Positions 19,866 through 32,524 of a stretch of DNA of 64,000 nt are shown here, piece by piece. The first letter of the stretch is position 1, and the number at the start of each line of letters is the position of its first letter. The notes under the pieces are model-generated. The model ran no database searches, was not told the DNA's origin, and was given only the letters and a program-made list of their open reading frames with translations. The DNA is taken from the NCBI RefSeq assembly GCF_963678635.1, contig NC_087062.1, positions 52,588,473 to 52,652,472 on the forward strand. The letters are read 5' to 3'. This stretch comes from Symsagittifera roscoffensis. Taxonomy: Eukaryota > Xenacoelomorpha > Acoela > Convolutidae. The translations under genes were made by a program, and so were the position numbers.

Positions 19866-20509
19866 TACTTTATGCCGTCAGTTTTCTCATTTAATTTCTC
19901 ATTTAAATCAGTTTTCTCATTTAATTCTCTTATCCCAATCTGAGATAAGTAAAACTGTTGTCAAGAAAGTGCAAAAAAATGATCGCAGAGATTCAATTTT
20001 TGATGAAGTGATTCATCTTCTACCTCTTCTCGATTTCATTTAGTTTTACTTAAAGTGCACAGAGAAGTGACATGTCATAAATTCTGCAAAAGAGAAATAC
20101 TGCTTTCTTGTTGAGTCGCTTTTTTGTGATGAATTCAATAGTTTCCTAAAGAAGATTTTTCGTTATTTGTGCTAGATTTCGAAAAGCAATTTATCGGTAG
20201 TGATGTGACCCCGTTTTGCCTCTGTCATATTTGATCTGATCTATGAAGCTGCAAACTTGGAAAAAGAACTGGTTGTTTTTCGTTGGCACTGCCACTGAAA
20301 GACTTCAGTATGGTATCTCCTTTAACTATAGATGATGCGTCTTAATAATATGCGAATTTTGACAGTAACAACACTGAAAAACAAAGTTTATACTGATCAT
20401 TTCCCGATCTATCCGGGCTGAAAGTAAAATTTATGCATAGATATCTGATGATTTTTACTATTTTAACATAATCGGTGGTAGCTGAAACTCAGTCGTTTCT
20501 CTTTTGCAG
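19866..20509. other. Distal end of intron 1
   Basis: AT-rich, no gene recognised. It ends in CTCTTTTGCAG, the acceptor of exon 2. Confidence 0.5.
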
Positions 20510-20728
20510 ACGAAGAGGAGGAACGGCGTCGAAGCAAAGGAGGGATACTTGTGTCGTATACAGAGCCAGGCGAAGACCACGATGATGAAGCAGGCAATGC
20601 GGAAAGCAAATCAGACGCAGAAAACGCAGCAACAGATGAAGCTAAGCCAGAAGAAATTGAACCTGAAAGTCAAGAATTTATACCCGAATGGATGAAAGGA
20701 GTAGATTTATCTGAGCCAAATTCTTTAG
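20510..20728 (+). CDS. SAP30BP: SAP30BP homologue, exon 2
   Basis: The acceptor is TTTTGCAG and the donor TTTAG|GTTAGC; 219 nt, phase 1 in and out. It encodes an EEEERRRSKGGILVSYTEPG segment that matches the conserved G-[LI]-V-S-Y motif of SAP30BP proteins. A Glu/Asp-rich stretch and IPEWMKGVDLSEP follow. Confidence 0.85.
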
Positions 20729-23043
20729 GTTAGCTTCTTCATTCTTGTTACGACCGCGTCATCATTTTTGCGCCTTTTTGTGCCTAAAAGGCCCCTATCA
20801 TGGTCAGATAAAAGTGGTATCGGATCTTGTTAACTATTTCCCCTCTATTTCGATTTTCAGAAATTCAACTTTGGCTGCCATATTTTCAATAGCTTAAAAC
20901 AATTTTCAGAAAATTTTTTATAGGTATATATATAGAAAGTAATACAAATAAGAAAGCGCGAAAATGAAAACCCTATAAATTTTTGACATTTTTGAAATGC
21001 ATGTTGTATACAGAAATGGTTGTCAAAAATAACACATGGATTGGAGGGGGACCAGTTTTCAGTGCAATTCGGATTCTAAAAAAGTATTTGAAAATTTTCT
21101 CTCTTTCCGACCGTTATCACAGGATAATTCGTCGGAAAGCTGATTTAACTACTGTTTTTTTTAGTATACAGTCATCCATATTACCGCATTGTTCAACAAC
21201 GATCATTACCTCAACTCTGAAGCTTTATTTTAGTCTCTCTGACACCCCACTCCAAAAAAATAATAAGCGTCTTTTTTGTTACAAATACTGTTATTCTAAC
21301 GTTCTGGTGTGCTACTGCACAGCAACCGGGTATACTTATTGGAACCTGATCTAAACTATATTTTATGATTGGATAAATTGGATATTTTACCACTGTGAAG
21401 TATTTAATATTAACCAATCATAATCCATCTAACTAACAACCCACTTATTTGTAAGTGCTGAAATTACTTGTAATTTCAGCACCAGGGAGATTTGAATTTA
21501 ACTTAGAAATTAGTTGTCTCTCCAAGAGAACTTCAGCAGCCGCAACAAACCAGTATACCCTAGATCTATTGAGCCTAGCAGAGACTAGTTAAACACCCTG
21601 AGACTAGAAAGTATAAGAGTAAGATTAGGATCGGTATTAGACTAAGAAGTTGCACGAATCTATCCGGCCGAAAATAAGATAGCGTGACGAGCAGACGGTG
21701 TACCCTATCCGAAATTACTCTATGAGTTATACCAAATCGGTTCTAACTCATTATGATATATCAATTCTTGTGAAGTTTCCCAGTTCCGAAGAACCTAATT
21801 TAGGGATTATCTTTTCAATTTTAAATAAAATCAGGACACATACTAAATTTTAGAATTGATTAAGTAACTCAACTTCAACTAAAACAGTTTAGTCGGAAAC
21901 TTTTATGTGAAAAGGAACAAAGTGGAGACAATTATTTCAGGTGTGTTTTTAAGGGAAAGTTTTTTTAGACCAAATTTGATTTTTTCACTTAAAGAGTAGA
22001 TGAATGTGGTTCAGGCTTTAATATAGGTCGTGTTGATTTTTTTGGTTATTTTTCAGGAAAAAGTTTTTGGCAATTTTGTTTCAGGAAAAAGTTTGAAGTT
22101 TGTTCACGCTCAGTTTTGATTTTTCGCGGTTTGACTTGTGATTTTTAAGCTCAGTGCATTTCCATTGTTAAAAGGAAGGCAAACTCCACTATCGAACAGC
22201 AAAAATGTAAAAGTCACGAAAAACGTGATCGACTTTCAGTTTCGAAAGTGGATTTTAATTTTCAGATGTTGCAGAGGAATTAAAAATTTACCTATTAATC
22301 CAGATTAGTTTACAAATTAGTTTAATTGAATCAACAAAGTGTCAAATCATAAATTGTTCTTGAAATTCAAAGAGCTTAAAGGCCATCTATTTCTTTCTTC
22401 GAAATTAGAGATTTAAAAAAAAAGAAGTCAGTTTTTTCTGTTTACTTGCTGTCCTTGATTATTTTGTTTTCTTAAACGTAAACAACAAATATATTTATTA
22501 TCAACTTGCATAGTGGACAGGGGGATTTAGTGTTCGGCTTAACGTGCGTTTTTTGACGAATTAGATAAAAGTTTTTGAATACTTATCTAACACCGGCGAT
22601 TGTGTTTCTGGACATGGTTTCCGCAAATGTATCATAATTCCAGGGCTTTTTTAAACTTACTTTCGACTTAGTCTTTCCTTATTAGCTTGCAATGTTTCAT
22701 TTGTTTGGCATTGCAAATCGTACGAAGCTTGGTTTCACCTCTGTGTTCGATTTTGCTCTCTTATAAACATGTGCAAATGGCGCACAAAATAGTGATGACT
22801 TTTTTCAAAAATAAGTTTTAATTATGAGACTTCCCAATAAAATGAAAAAATATTTATTTGCCCAGTTTTCTCCAGTTGAGTTAATTTTTGTGATTGAGTT
22901 TTTGAGAATAGTGAAATTCGAAGAGTTTTAAGGTGATATTTTCCTCTATATCAACTCGATTTAAAATAATTAATAAAATGTCTAGCATTTTGTTTCGGTT
23001 CGTTTGTGACAATTCTCCAGGTGGTGATGTATAACTGTTTCAG
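20729..23043. other. Intron 2
   Basis: No gene. It holds one copy of the interspersed repeat family R1 at about 21990-22400. 20990-21360 and the rest are AT-rich without recognisable content. Confidence 0.6.
21990..22400 (+). repeat. Interspersed repeat R1, copy in intron 2
   Basis: It begins with a stem-loop head containing GATGAATGTGGTTCAGG and TATAGGTCGTG. CAGGAAAAAGTTTGAAG follows, then the marker CATTTCCATTGTTAAAAGGA, AGGCAAACTCCACTATCGAA, and a tail with TTTACCTATTAATCCAG. The same order recurs at least eight times in the window. No coding potential is evident. Confidence 0.7.
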
Positions 23044-23139
23044 CCGCTCTTTTGCATAAGATCAAGCCGAAGAGAGAAGAAATTTGCCTGCCCCCAAGCT
23101 GCAATAAGAAATGTTCACTGGAGCTACAAGAGAAATTTG
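23044..23139 (+). CDS. SAP30BP: SAP30BP homologue, exon 3
   Basis: Acceptor CTGTTTCAG, donor TTTG|GTGAGG; 96 nt, phase 1 in and out. It encodes IKPKREEICLPPSCNKKCS and ELQEKFG, corresponding to IKIPPEPPGRCSNHLQDKI of the human protein. Confidence 0.85.
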
Positions 23140-23619
23140 GTGAGGTTTTTATTGTTTGTAATTATCTATTTGCATACCAGCCGATCTTGCGTGATAGTTC
23201 CAGGTAGCTGTTATGTTTCATTATTCAAGCAGCTGATCTTAGTGATTCTTAAATTGGAAATCTTAACCAAAAAACTATATGGCGGCGTATATTGTACCTA
23301 TTCGTTTTTAATCGATTACAAAGTGGTAAAACGAAAAATCAGGAACCTCAAGTAAACGTCAGATGAAGTCAAGTGATGTTTCATATTGAAGCCTTTTAGT
23401 CGTGATAAGATTGATGTTTATCGTCGGTATAATCGCCCATTGACTTTAATTCTAATCGATGAGAAAACGCGTTTTCCATCAAATTAGAATTACGCCTGAA
23501 AAAATTGAATATTTACGCTTGAATATTACGATGCAATTCAATTCTTAGTTTCTAGAAATGGCGTATAGATATTTCGTTTTCTTTTGAAAATTTGAAAAAA
23601 AAGCCCCCTTGTTTTCCAG

Positions 23620-23742
23620 AAAGGCATCACGCAGCGGTGAGGTCGGGTAAAGATTTCATCAAATTGGTTGAGTCGAAAACCGAGTACAGAAATCCGAGTA
23701 TCTACGAGAAATTAATTCAGCATCTTCATATCAATGAAAAAG
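23620..23742 (+). CDS. SAP30BP: SAP30BP homologue, exon 4
   Basis: Acceptor GTTTTCCAG, donor AAAAG|GTATAG; 123 nt, phase 1 in and out. It encodes the most conserved stretch, TEYRNPSIYEKLIQHLHINE, which corresponds to KEFRNPSIYEKLIQFCAIDE in human SAP30BP. This exon decides the gene assignment. Confidence 0.9.
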
Positions 23743-24446
23743 GTATAGTTGCTCAGCTCTTTTTTTTGATCCTGATTGACCCTCACAGAAAAAAAAACTA
23801 CATAAATACTGTTTTTGAATAATCTTCGATAAATAGTTTCTATTTTGTCTGTTCATTGTGGTGGAAAAATTATGGTATCACTGGCTACTTGCAAATATTG
23901 TCTCTAATAGTCCTTTGAAGCACCCCCGCCCTGAAAGGCTAGTTCTGATTTTTTATGCATCTCCGTGTGATGAATTGATGAAATACTTATATGTATTCTG
24001 TTATACACTTTCGCTCAGCAAGCCTTATGAAATCGGATTAAAGACTTCGAACAAAATCACTTGATAGATTGTTTTATAATAGTTTCAAATTTTTTGGCCT
24101 CTCCGACATAATTGAGACGGTAAAGATCGACTTTTTTTGAACTGAGGAAAGAACGACCTTTTTTGAACGAACGACCAGGACTTTTTTTGAACTGAGGACT
24201 AAATATTATGTTTCAAAACCTTATCGGTCTATCGTTTGTCTAGTTATGTTTTGTTGGCTTAGTTGCCACATTATGGAATTTTCTTGTGCTGTAAGCAATT
24301 TTTGTTGCAGTGGTAAGTATTTTTGATTCACTCCTGTTTTTGAAAGTTGTTGCGATTTTTATGTAGTATTGAAAATTCTCCGATCACTGTTGCGAAGCCC
24401 TGCTACGGCTGTGTATATAATACAAATCTGGAAAAGCATTGTTTAG

Positions 24447-24643
24447 GTACAAACTTTCCCAAGAGTGTTTTCAACCCTAGAGGTTTTCCAAGAACTGCCT
24501 ATTACGACGAATTAGCTCGGATCCAAAACGAACTACATGCGAAGAAGCAGCAACAGAAGAACAATAGTCCTCAAACTACCACTGGGTTTAACGCAGTTCA
24601 AAGTGCCAATACAACTAGCAACGCAGCATCTACAGTAATTTAT
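24447..24643 (+). CDS. SAP30BP: SAP30BP homologue, exon 5
   Basis: The acceptor TTGTTTAG gives GTNFPKSVFNPRGFP and YYDELARIQNELHAKK, matching GTNYPKDMFDPHGWSEDSYY and the following helix of human SAP30BP. A Gln/Asn/Thr-rich segment follows. The donor is TTTAT|GTAAGA in phase 0. Reading through the donor would add only VRK and a stop, a possible short isoform lacking the C-terminal tryptophan motif. Confidence 0.85.
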
Positions 24644-24667
24644 GTAAGAAAATGAACTAATGAATTT

Positions 24668-25800
24668 TAAGAGTAATGAACATAGTGAGTACTCTTATAC
24701 AGTGCTGATTTAAATCATCCCGACAAAATGAACAAAACTTTGAATTTTCAACCACGTTTTTCTCAAATTGGGTTAGGATTAGACAAAAAGGGAAGAGAAC
24801 AAAAAGTGCTTAGAGTTCCATCAGAATTGATATGGTGCAATTTTTCTCCGAAATTCTCAACCAAAGTTTTACCCCAAAAAAGGGTCATTTTGGCTTTTTT
24901 TCAATTAAACAAAAATTACGCTGAAACTACTTGTTAATTGATGAGAATTATATTTCACAATAATCCTCTTACACAGCCAAACAAAGTTCTAGAAGGGTTA
25001 AGTCTCCAAAAACATGTATAATGGAAAATATTTTGCTTGATAGTCAAGAAACGTGATTTTTACTATATAAACCTTAAATCTTTGCTTAGAAACAAGTTTC
25101 AAAAAAAATTACTCAACTTTTTGGAGATATAACTTTTCTGGAACTTTGGTGCGCTGTGTAAGAGGCTTCTTGTAATATATGTTTCTTATCAATTAACAAA
25201 TTAGTTTCAGCGTAATTTTTTGATCAATTGAAAAAAGCCAAAATGACTTTTTTGGGGTAAATTTTTGATTGAGAATTTTGGAGAAAGAATTGCACCATAT
25301 TAGTTCTGATGAAATCCTAAGCAACGTTTGTTCTCTTCACTTTTTATCTAATCTTAACCCAATTTGAGAAATACTTCAAGTTTTTTTTGTTCGGATAATT
25401 TAAATCAGCACTGTATAGGTCTTATGTTTTTTTTTTCAGGAAAAGTCCTGAAGTTTGTTCACTCTCAGTTTTGATTTTTTTTCGCGGCTTGACTTGTGAT
25501 TTCTTTTTAAGTTAAGTGTATTTCCATTGGTAAAAAGAAGGCAAACTCCACTACTGAACAGCAAATTGTAAAGGTCATGAAAAACGTGATCGGCTTTGAT
25601 TTCGAAAATGGAAATTATTTATCAAATTTCCCAGCGAAATAAAAGTTTTACGCATTGATCCAGTTTTCTCAAATTATGTTAACTTTAGCAAAAATGAGTC
25701 CATCATAAATTGTTCTACAAACTCAAAGAGCTTTAGGCCATCTATTTTTCTTCGAAATAAAAAAGTTGAAGGCTGTCGAAAAATTAGTCCGTTTTTTTTT
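24668..25800 (+). repeat. Interspersed repeat R1, copy in intron 5, split by a foldback element
   Basis: The head (24668-24697) is a perfect 8-bp stem, TAAGAGTA/TACTCTTA, around a 14-nt loop. The rest of the repeat resumes at 25414 with TAGGTCTTATG and runs to about 25800. The insertion is described at 24700-25413. Confidence 0.7.
24700..25413. mobile_element. Foldback/MITE-type element with TA target duplication, about 714 bp
   Basis: The ends are CAGTGCTGATTTAAAT and its reverse complement, flanked by TA on both sides. The arms are complementary over roughly 340 bp, so almost the entire element is one imperfect palindrome. The TA duplication and CAGTGCTG ends fit a Tc1/mariner-type MITE. 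No transposase is present. Confidence 0.85.
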
Positions 25801-26330
25801 CAGTTTCACTGTATTCATTACTCTTTCCAACTGTTAGTTTGCTATGCTTTCAACTTCAACGCGAAAAGTTTTTCAACTGAGTAAGCTACTGATTTGTGGA
25901 CTTGAATGTTGAAGGCGAAACTCAAAGTATCTGTTTTTATGATTAAAGACGGGTAAAATAAATTCTGTAAGGCTTTCCTACAGAACTTTTTATCATTGAT
26001 ACAACGTTAGGACTCTAAAGATGAGCAAAATACTGCAGGAGATATCCTTGTGAAAATAACACACATAAATCCAATGTTCTTGCACGCCTCGTTGGTTCAG
26101 CCAAAAATGGTCCAAGTTCCAGAATTTTTTTCAGGGTATTTTAAAGAAACCAGAAATCTTTGACCTTTGCTGAAATGTAATGTAGCGAAAAAAGATTGCA
26201 GGGGCGGATTTAGGGGAAGGGAGTAATTGCCCTGCATTTAATAGCAAAATAGTGTTACTTCGGGAGAAAAATTACAGAATATTAGTTTCTTATCAGGTTA
26301 TTCTTTTAAGAGGTGATGAACATAGCTCAG

Positions 26331-28613
26331 ATTCTAATAGAGGTCGCGATGATTTTCTGTTTCGTTTTTTAAAAGAAATTTCAAGAAACACCTAAAATTT
26401 TTCAGGTTCAAATTTAAATTTTCGGGGTTCGTTTTTTTGATTTCTTTTTCAATTTCAGTTCTTTTCCTTTGTTAAAAGGAAGGCAAACGGCTCTTTTTCC
26501 TTCCCCCCTCCACCTCACACGAGCTTCAATATATTAGTGTAACGAGTGGTTTTTCGAGGTTGAGTATGAAGACCAAATATGTTTGTCGTGTCCTTATTTG
26601 TCTGTATGTAAATTTTGATAACAATCGGACAATGTTGTCAATAAATTTACATGCAAAATTTGCAGGCGGGGGGTGGGGGAAGAAAAAAGAGCCAGGCAAA
26701 CTCCTACATCAAACAACAAAAGTTTAAAGGTAATGATAAGTCTTTAATAATGATAAGTCTTCGAGAGTGGAATTTAATTTTCAGATTTCCCATCGAAGTA
26801 AAAAATGTTACTTAGTGATCAAGATCCAGTTTTCTCAAATTGGGATAATTTTTTATCAACTATGTTTCAACCATAAATTTTTCCTGAATGTCGAAAGAGC
26901 TTCAAAGCCATCGTTTTGTTTGCTTGCGTTCATTGCCTCTTTTCCAACTCCAAAAATGTTCCAGAATTTCAAAGAGCTTCAAAGCCATTTTTTTTTAAAT
27001 TCAAAGTACCTTATTTTTTTTTCTGTTAATCTGCGTTTAATGACGCTCTTTTATGTCATTGTCTGTTGGCTATCTTATGATAAATTTCAGCTTTTAAGCT
27101 AAGTTTTTTTTGAAATTCGAAAGTTGAGTTTTGAAAAAATTAAGTCAGTATTTTTTTGTTAACTTGCTTTCATTGACTCTTTTCCAACAGCCTGTTGGCT
27201 TTGTTTTCAAAAGTCGATGAACGTATTTCATACTTTTATATCAGTTATGATGATTCTTTTAGTTGTTTTCCTTTCGGGAAAATTATTGAAGTTTGTTCAT
27301 GCTCTTATTTGGTTTCTCGCGGTTTCATTAATGATTTCTTTGAATTTCAATTCATGTCACTTTTAAAAAGAAGGTAAACTCCATTCATTGTTCTATAGTT
27401 TTTTAGAGCTTCTCAGCCGTTTTTTTAAACGTAAAAAAAACAAGTAGGAAAAGTACATGAAAGCAATTTAACAGAAAAATTCGGAAAATTTTTGTTAACT
27501 TGCTTTAATGTACTCTTCCAAGTATCTGTTGACAATGTTTTGATAAATTCTAGCGTTTTCGACCAATTTTTTTCCGGGTTATTCTTAGCTCACAAAAGCG
27601 ATTTTCTAAAACGCTAGCGAGACGGGCAGTCTGGAGCCTTTGGAGGTTACTTTTGAAAGTTTTTTCGGAAAGTCAAAACGATGCAAAATTCACTTCACCC
27701 GGTTGATTTCCATACAAGGTCTCGAATAGTTAAAAACTTTGCTGTATAAGACAAAACCATGTCTGTTGAAAGGATGTGTCGACCATTCTTCAGATTGCAT
27801 CAGGGCAGTCTTATTTATTAACAATCAGAAGCATGGCTTGCAAGCTCCATATTAACTAAATATTATAAAAACTTGACATTAGAAAAGCTTAACCATAAAA
27901 TCTTAACATTATGCACAAAAATTGTAGGATCCGATTTTTTCGTAGTGCTGAAAATTGTAGAGTGAACTCAATTTTCACGCTATGTTCCAAAGTCTAGCTC
28001 ATTGTTTTTAAGTGATTGAGAACTCAAGGCTCCTTTCCAAAAGTTTTTGAAAGAGTAATATTTCTTATTTTTGGTGGAAACCAAATTTTGATATAAATTT
28101 GATTGCATTCTGTCAACTAAACGCAAACAAAATTTCAGGTCCGAAACAAAGAAACAGCTTGCTTACGCTTTTAGTACAAGCTGTTATTGATACTAGGGTA
28201 CGTCAATAATTTAGCTCCCAAAAATGTGCCACATAAATCACTACTAAAACGTTTATTTTTCGTTTTCCTATTTTGGCGGGGTTGGGCGTTCGGAAAATGC
28301 GTAAGCAACGGTATATCTGGCTATCTTGACCAACTCCAGCTATTTAATGGAAGATAATACGTTTTTCCATTCCATTCGATCAAGGCAGTCTGTAGGTTTC
28401 CCGTTTAAGGCAGTCCCGTTAAAGACAATCGATTCAGCGTTTTTCAGGTCTTTCTACTGGCTTTTTCCCTGGAACTGAAACACGGTCATTTGATTTTAGC
28501 GCATCGACGTTTTCTTTTCGTTAAACTCGGCAAAGCCATCGTAGCCGTGACCGCACTTATAGTTTGTACAGATCTTCAGACTTGTCGTTTTAATAAATGC
28601 TTCGTTCGTATAG
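26331..28613. repeat. Large tandem duplication in intron 5, copy 1 (about 2.3 kb)
   Basis: It starts at AGGTCGCGATGATTTTCTG and ends at AATAAATGCTTCGTTCGTA, where the same start recurs. It contains R1-like pieces (about 27215-27390). I recognise no gene. Confidence 0.85.
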
Positions 28614-31209
28614 GTCGCGATGATTTTCTGTTTCGTTTTTTAAAAGAAATTTCAAGAAACTCCTAAAATTGTTCAGGTTCAAATTTAATTTTTCGGGGTT
28701 CGATTTTTGATTTCTTTTTTAATTTCAGTTCTTTTCCTTGGTTAAAAGGAAGGCAAACGGATCTTTTTCCTCCCCCCTCCACCTCACACGAATTTCAATA
28801 TATTAGTGTAACGAGTGGTTTTTCGAGGTTGAGTATGAAGACCAAATATGTTTGTCGTGTCCTTATTTGTCTGTATGTAAATTTTGATAACAATCGGACA
28901 ATGTTTTCAACAAATTTACATGCAAAATTTGCAGGTTTGGGGGGAGGGAAGGAAAAAGAGCCAGGCAAACTCCTACATCAAACAACAAAAGTTTAAAGGT
29001 AATGATAAGTCTTCAATAATGATAAGTTTTCTAGTTTCGAGAGTGGAATTTAATTTCAGATTTCCCATCGAAATAAAAAAATTACGTAGTGATCAAGATC
29101 CAGTTTTCTCAAATTGGGAGAATTTTTTATCAACAATGTTTCAACCATAAATTTTTCCTGAATTTCGAAAGAATTTCAAAGCCATCTTTTTGTTTGTCTG
29201 CATTCATTGCCTCTTTTCCAACTCCCAAAATTGTTCCAGAATTTCAAAGAGCTTCAAAGCCATTTTTTTTTAAAATTCAAAGTACCTTTTTTTTCTGTTT
29301 ATCTGCGTTTAATGACGCTCTTTTATGTCATTGTCTGTTGGCTATCTTTTGATAAATTTCAGCTTTTAAGTCATTTTTTTTTTGGAATTCGAAAGTTGAG
29401 TTTCGAAAAAATTAAGTCGGTGTTTTTTGGGATAATTTTTTATCAACAAAGTTTCAACCATAAATTTTTCCTGAATTTCGAAAGAGCTTCAAAGCTATCT
29501 TTTTGTTTGCCTGCATTCATTGCCTCTTTTCCAACTCCCAAAATTGTTCCAGAATTTCAAAGAGCTTCAAAGCCATTTTTTTAAAATTAAAAGAACCTCA
29601 TTTTTTTTCTGTTTATCTGCGTTTAACGACGCTCTTTTATGTCATTGTCTGTTGGCTATCTTATGATAAATTTCAGCTTTTAAGCCATGTTTTTTTTTGA
29701 AATTCGAAAGTTGAGTTTTGAAAAAATTAAGTCAGTATTTTTTTGTTAACTTGCTTTCATTGACTCTTTTCCAACAGCCTGTTGGCTTTGTTTTCAAAAG
29801 TCGATGAACGTATTTCATACTTTTATATCAGTCATGATGATTCTTTTAGTTGTTTTTCTTTCAGGAAATTATTGAAGTTTGTTCATGCTCTAATTTGGTT
29901 TCTTGCGGTTCCATTCATGATTTCTTTCAATTTCAGTTCATGTCACTTTTAAAAAGAAGGTAAACTCCATTCATTGTTCTATAATTTTTTAGAACTTCTA
30001 AGCCGTTTTTTTAAACGTAAAAAAAAACAAGTAGGAAAAGAACATGAAAGCAATTTAACAGAAAAATTCGGAAAACTTTTCTGTTAACTTGCTTTCATGT
30101 TGTCTTCCAACTATCTGTTGACAATGTTTTGATAAATTCTAGCGTTTTCGACCGATTTTTTTCCGGGTGACTTTTAGCTCACAAAAGCGATTTTCTCAAA
30201 CGCTAGCGAAATGGGCGGTCTAGAGCCTTTGGAGGTTACTTTTGAAAGTTTTTTCGGAAAGTCAAAACGATGCAAAATTCACTTCACCCGGCTGATTTCC
30301 ATACAAGGTCTCGAATAGTTAAAATTTGCTGTTTAAGACAAAACCATGTCTGTTGAAAGGATATGTCGACCATTCTTCAGATTGCATCAGGGCAGTCTTA
30401 TTTTTTAACAATCAGAAGCATGGCTTGCAAGCTCCATATTAACTAAATATTATAAAAACTTTACATTAGAAAAGCTTAACCATAAAATCTTAACATAATG
30501 CACAAAAATTGTAGGATCCGATTTTTTCGTAGAGCTGAAAATTGTAGAGTAAACTCAATTTTCACGCTATGTTCCAAAGTCTAGCTCATTGTTTTTAAGT
30601 GATTGAGAACTCAAAGGTTCCTTTCCAAAAGTTTTTGAAAGAGTAATAATTCTTATTTTTGGTGGAAACCAAATTCTGATATAAATTTGATTGCATTCTG
30701 TCAACTGACTGCAAATAAAATTTCAGGTTCGAAACAAAGCAACGGCTTGCTTAGGCTTTTAGTACAAGCTGTTATTGATACTAGGGTACGTCAATAATTT
30801 AGCTCTCAAAACTGTGCCACATAATTCACTACTACTACTAATACGTATATTTTTCGTTTTCCTATTTTGGTGTGGTTGGGCGTTCGGAAAGTGCGTAAGC
30901 AACGGTATATCTGGCTGGCTAGACCAACTCCAGCTATTTAATGGAATGGAAGATAATACGTTTTTCCATTCCATTCGATCAAGGCAGTCTGTAGGTTTCC
31001 GTTAAAAGGCAGTCCCGTTAATGACAATCGATTCAGCGTTTTTCAGGTGTCTATTGGCCTTTTCCCTTGAACTGAAACACGGTCATTTGATTTTAGCGCA
31101 TGGACGTTTTCTTTTCGTTAAACTCGGCAAAGCCATCGTAGCCGTGACCGCACTTATAGTTTGTCCAGATCACTCAGACTTGTCGTTTTAATAAATGCTT
31201 CGTTCGTAA
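28614..31209. repeat. Large tandem duplication in intron 5, copy 2 (about 2.6 kb)
   Basis: This is a direct repeat of 26331-28613 with scattered differences. It is longer because a block of roughly 300 bp around GTTTCAACCATAAATTTTTC is itself present twice (about 29130-29400 and 29450-29700), against once in copy 1 (about 26860-27110). Confidence 0.85.
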
Positions 31210-31479
31210 CTCTGTGTTCATATGTGACTCCTGTAATCCTACACAGAGGTTTCATATCAAAACTTAAGAATTTTTATAAAGCCTTGTAAGTATTAAACTT
31301 CTCAATGGACTCAGATTTCGTTTCAGCTGATATCTCTAGATCATATGAACATAGCATATCCCAGTGTGTAGAATGGCAGTTTTTCGTAGCATCTTCCATT
31401 TCTGTTGTAAGAACAGTTGGCTAAGTGCTAATCCCTGATACACGCCTACTTTAATTTCGAATTAATTACTGCATCCATG

Positions 31480-31870
31480 GGGCCGGTGAACTCTGGTTTT
31501 CGACGCGATGTACAGATGCATTGTCAGTCGTACCTTATTTTTTTGAACTTAGTTGCGTCAGAGCCCATGAGATCAGTTACCTGGTAACACGGTCGAAAGC
31601 TTTTTCGAGATCAACAAATAAGCGATGCAGGGGTTTTTCTTTTCTGCAGATAGTTCCTGGAACTCGAATAAGAAAAACGGCATAGGTAGTTGATCTACCA
31701 CCTGTTAAGCCAAATTCTATTTTTATCAATTGTCTCAGACGCTTTTCTCGTCCTTTTTTGAAAATTTTTAATGCCTGTTCTAGTTATCGGTTGCCTCTGT
31801 AGTACACGCATTCTAACAGTTTCACTTTCTCTCTCCAATCGCAAGGGATTAGACCAGACAAATAATTAAG
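31480..31870 (-). pseudogene. Non-LTR retrotransposon reverse transcriptase fragment
   Basis: The minus strand reads KLLECVYYRGN, then LIKIEFGLTGGRSTTYAVFL, ICRKEKPLHRLFVDLEKAFD and RVTR, then a stop and LISWAL. This corresponds to the RT segment 'GVILPIYKGKG...ECGNYRGI', 'FGF.PGRGTTDA.F', 'FVDLEKAFDRVPR..W' of a widespread LINE group. The catalytic Asp of motif A is present, but a TAA interrupts the frame. It is a short relic inside intron 5, opposite to the gene. Confidence 0.75.
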
Positions 31871-32524
31871 GAAACCATATTCAGTAATTTTTTACGATAG
31901 TAAAAGTACTTGAGCAAAATACGTTTGTTGTCTTGCATAAAACATTGGTGTAGTGATTTTTCAGAAATTAGAAAATGGTCCTAGAACCGACTATTGAGGC
32001 TTTCCTCATCTTCCTCGTAAGTAACCATTTAAAAGACCTACCATAAACAACCGTAGATTGGAAACGATCTGATATATAGCATTCAGACAGTTTAAGTACA
32101 ATGCCTAATATTCCATATAACTCAGCCAAAGCGTGTGATGAAGTACTTCAAAAACTTTTCCTAGAGAAGCGGGTGAATAAGTGCTTGCAAAATGTTTGTT
32201 AAACAACAAAAAAATTTTGCAGTTGATGAGAATTTTGTTTCTAAAGTGAACCCCTTCAGTCAATCTCGCGTGTGTATCAGCGGTAAGAAAAAAAGGCTGA
32301 ATAATAATTTGAAATTCGAAAGTTTCTTTGAAAGTTGAAGCTTTCAAAAACAACGTTTTTTTCTTTCTTTGCTTCATTGAATCTCTTCCAACTCTTTGTT
32401 GGTTAGGTTATATTATCGTAAATTCTTGTCTCTAATCTCCTATACATATATTTAAATCATATTTGAATCTTTTCGCAGCTCTTATTCTTGTTTTCTTTCT
32501 CCGCACTTTTTCATCTTTTGATGA

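Noticed and set aside
26767-27377. Several 60-110 codon frames in the intron 5 duplication
   Set aside because: They are rich in Phe, Leu and Lys from AT-rich DNA, and their frames are not preserved between the two copies.
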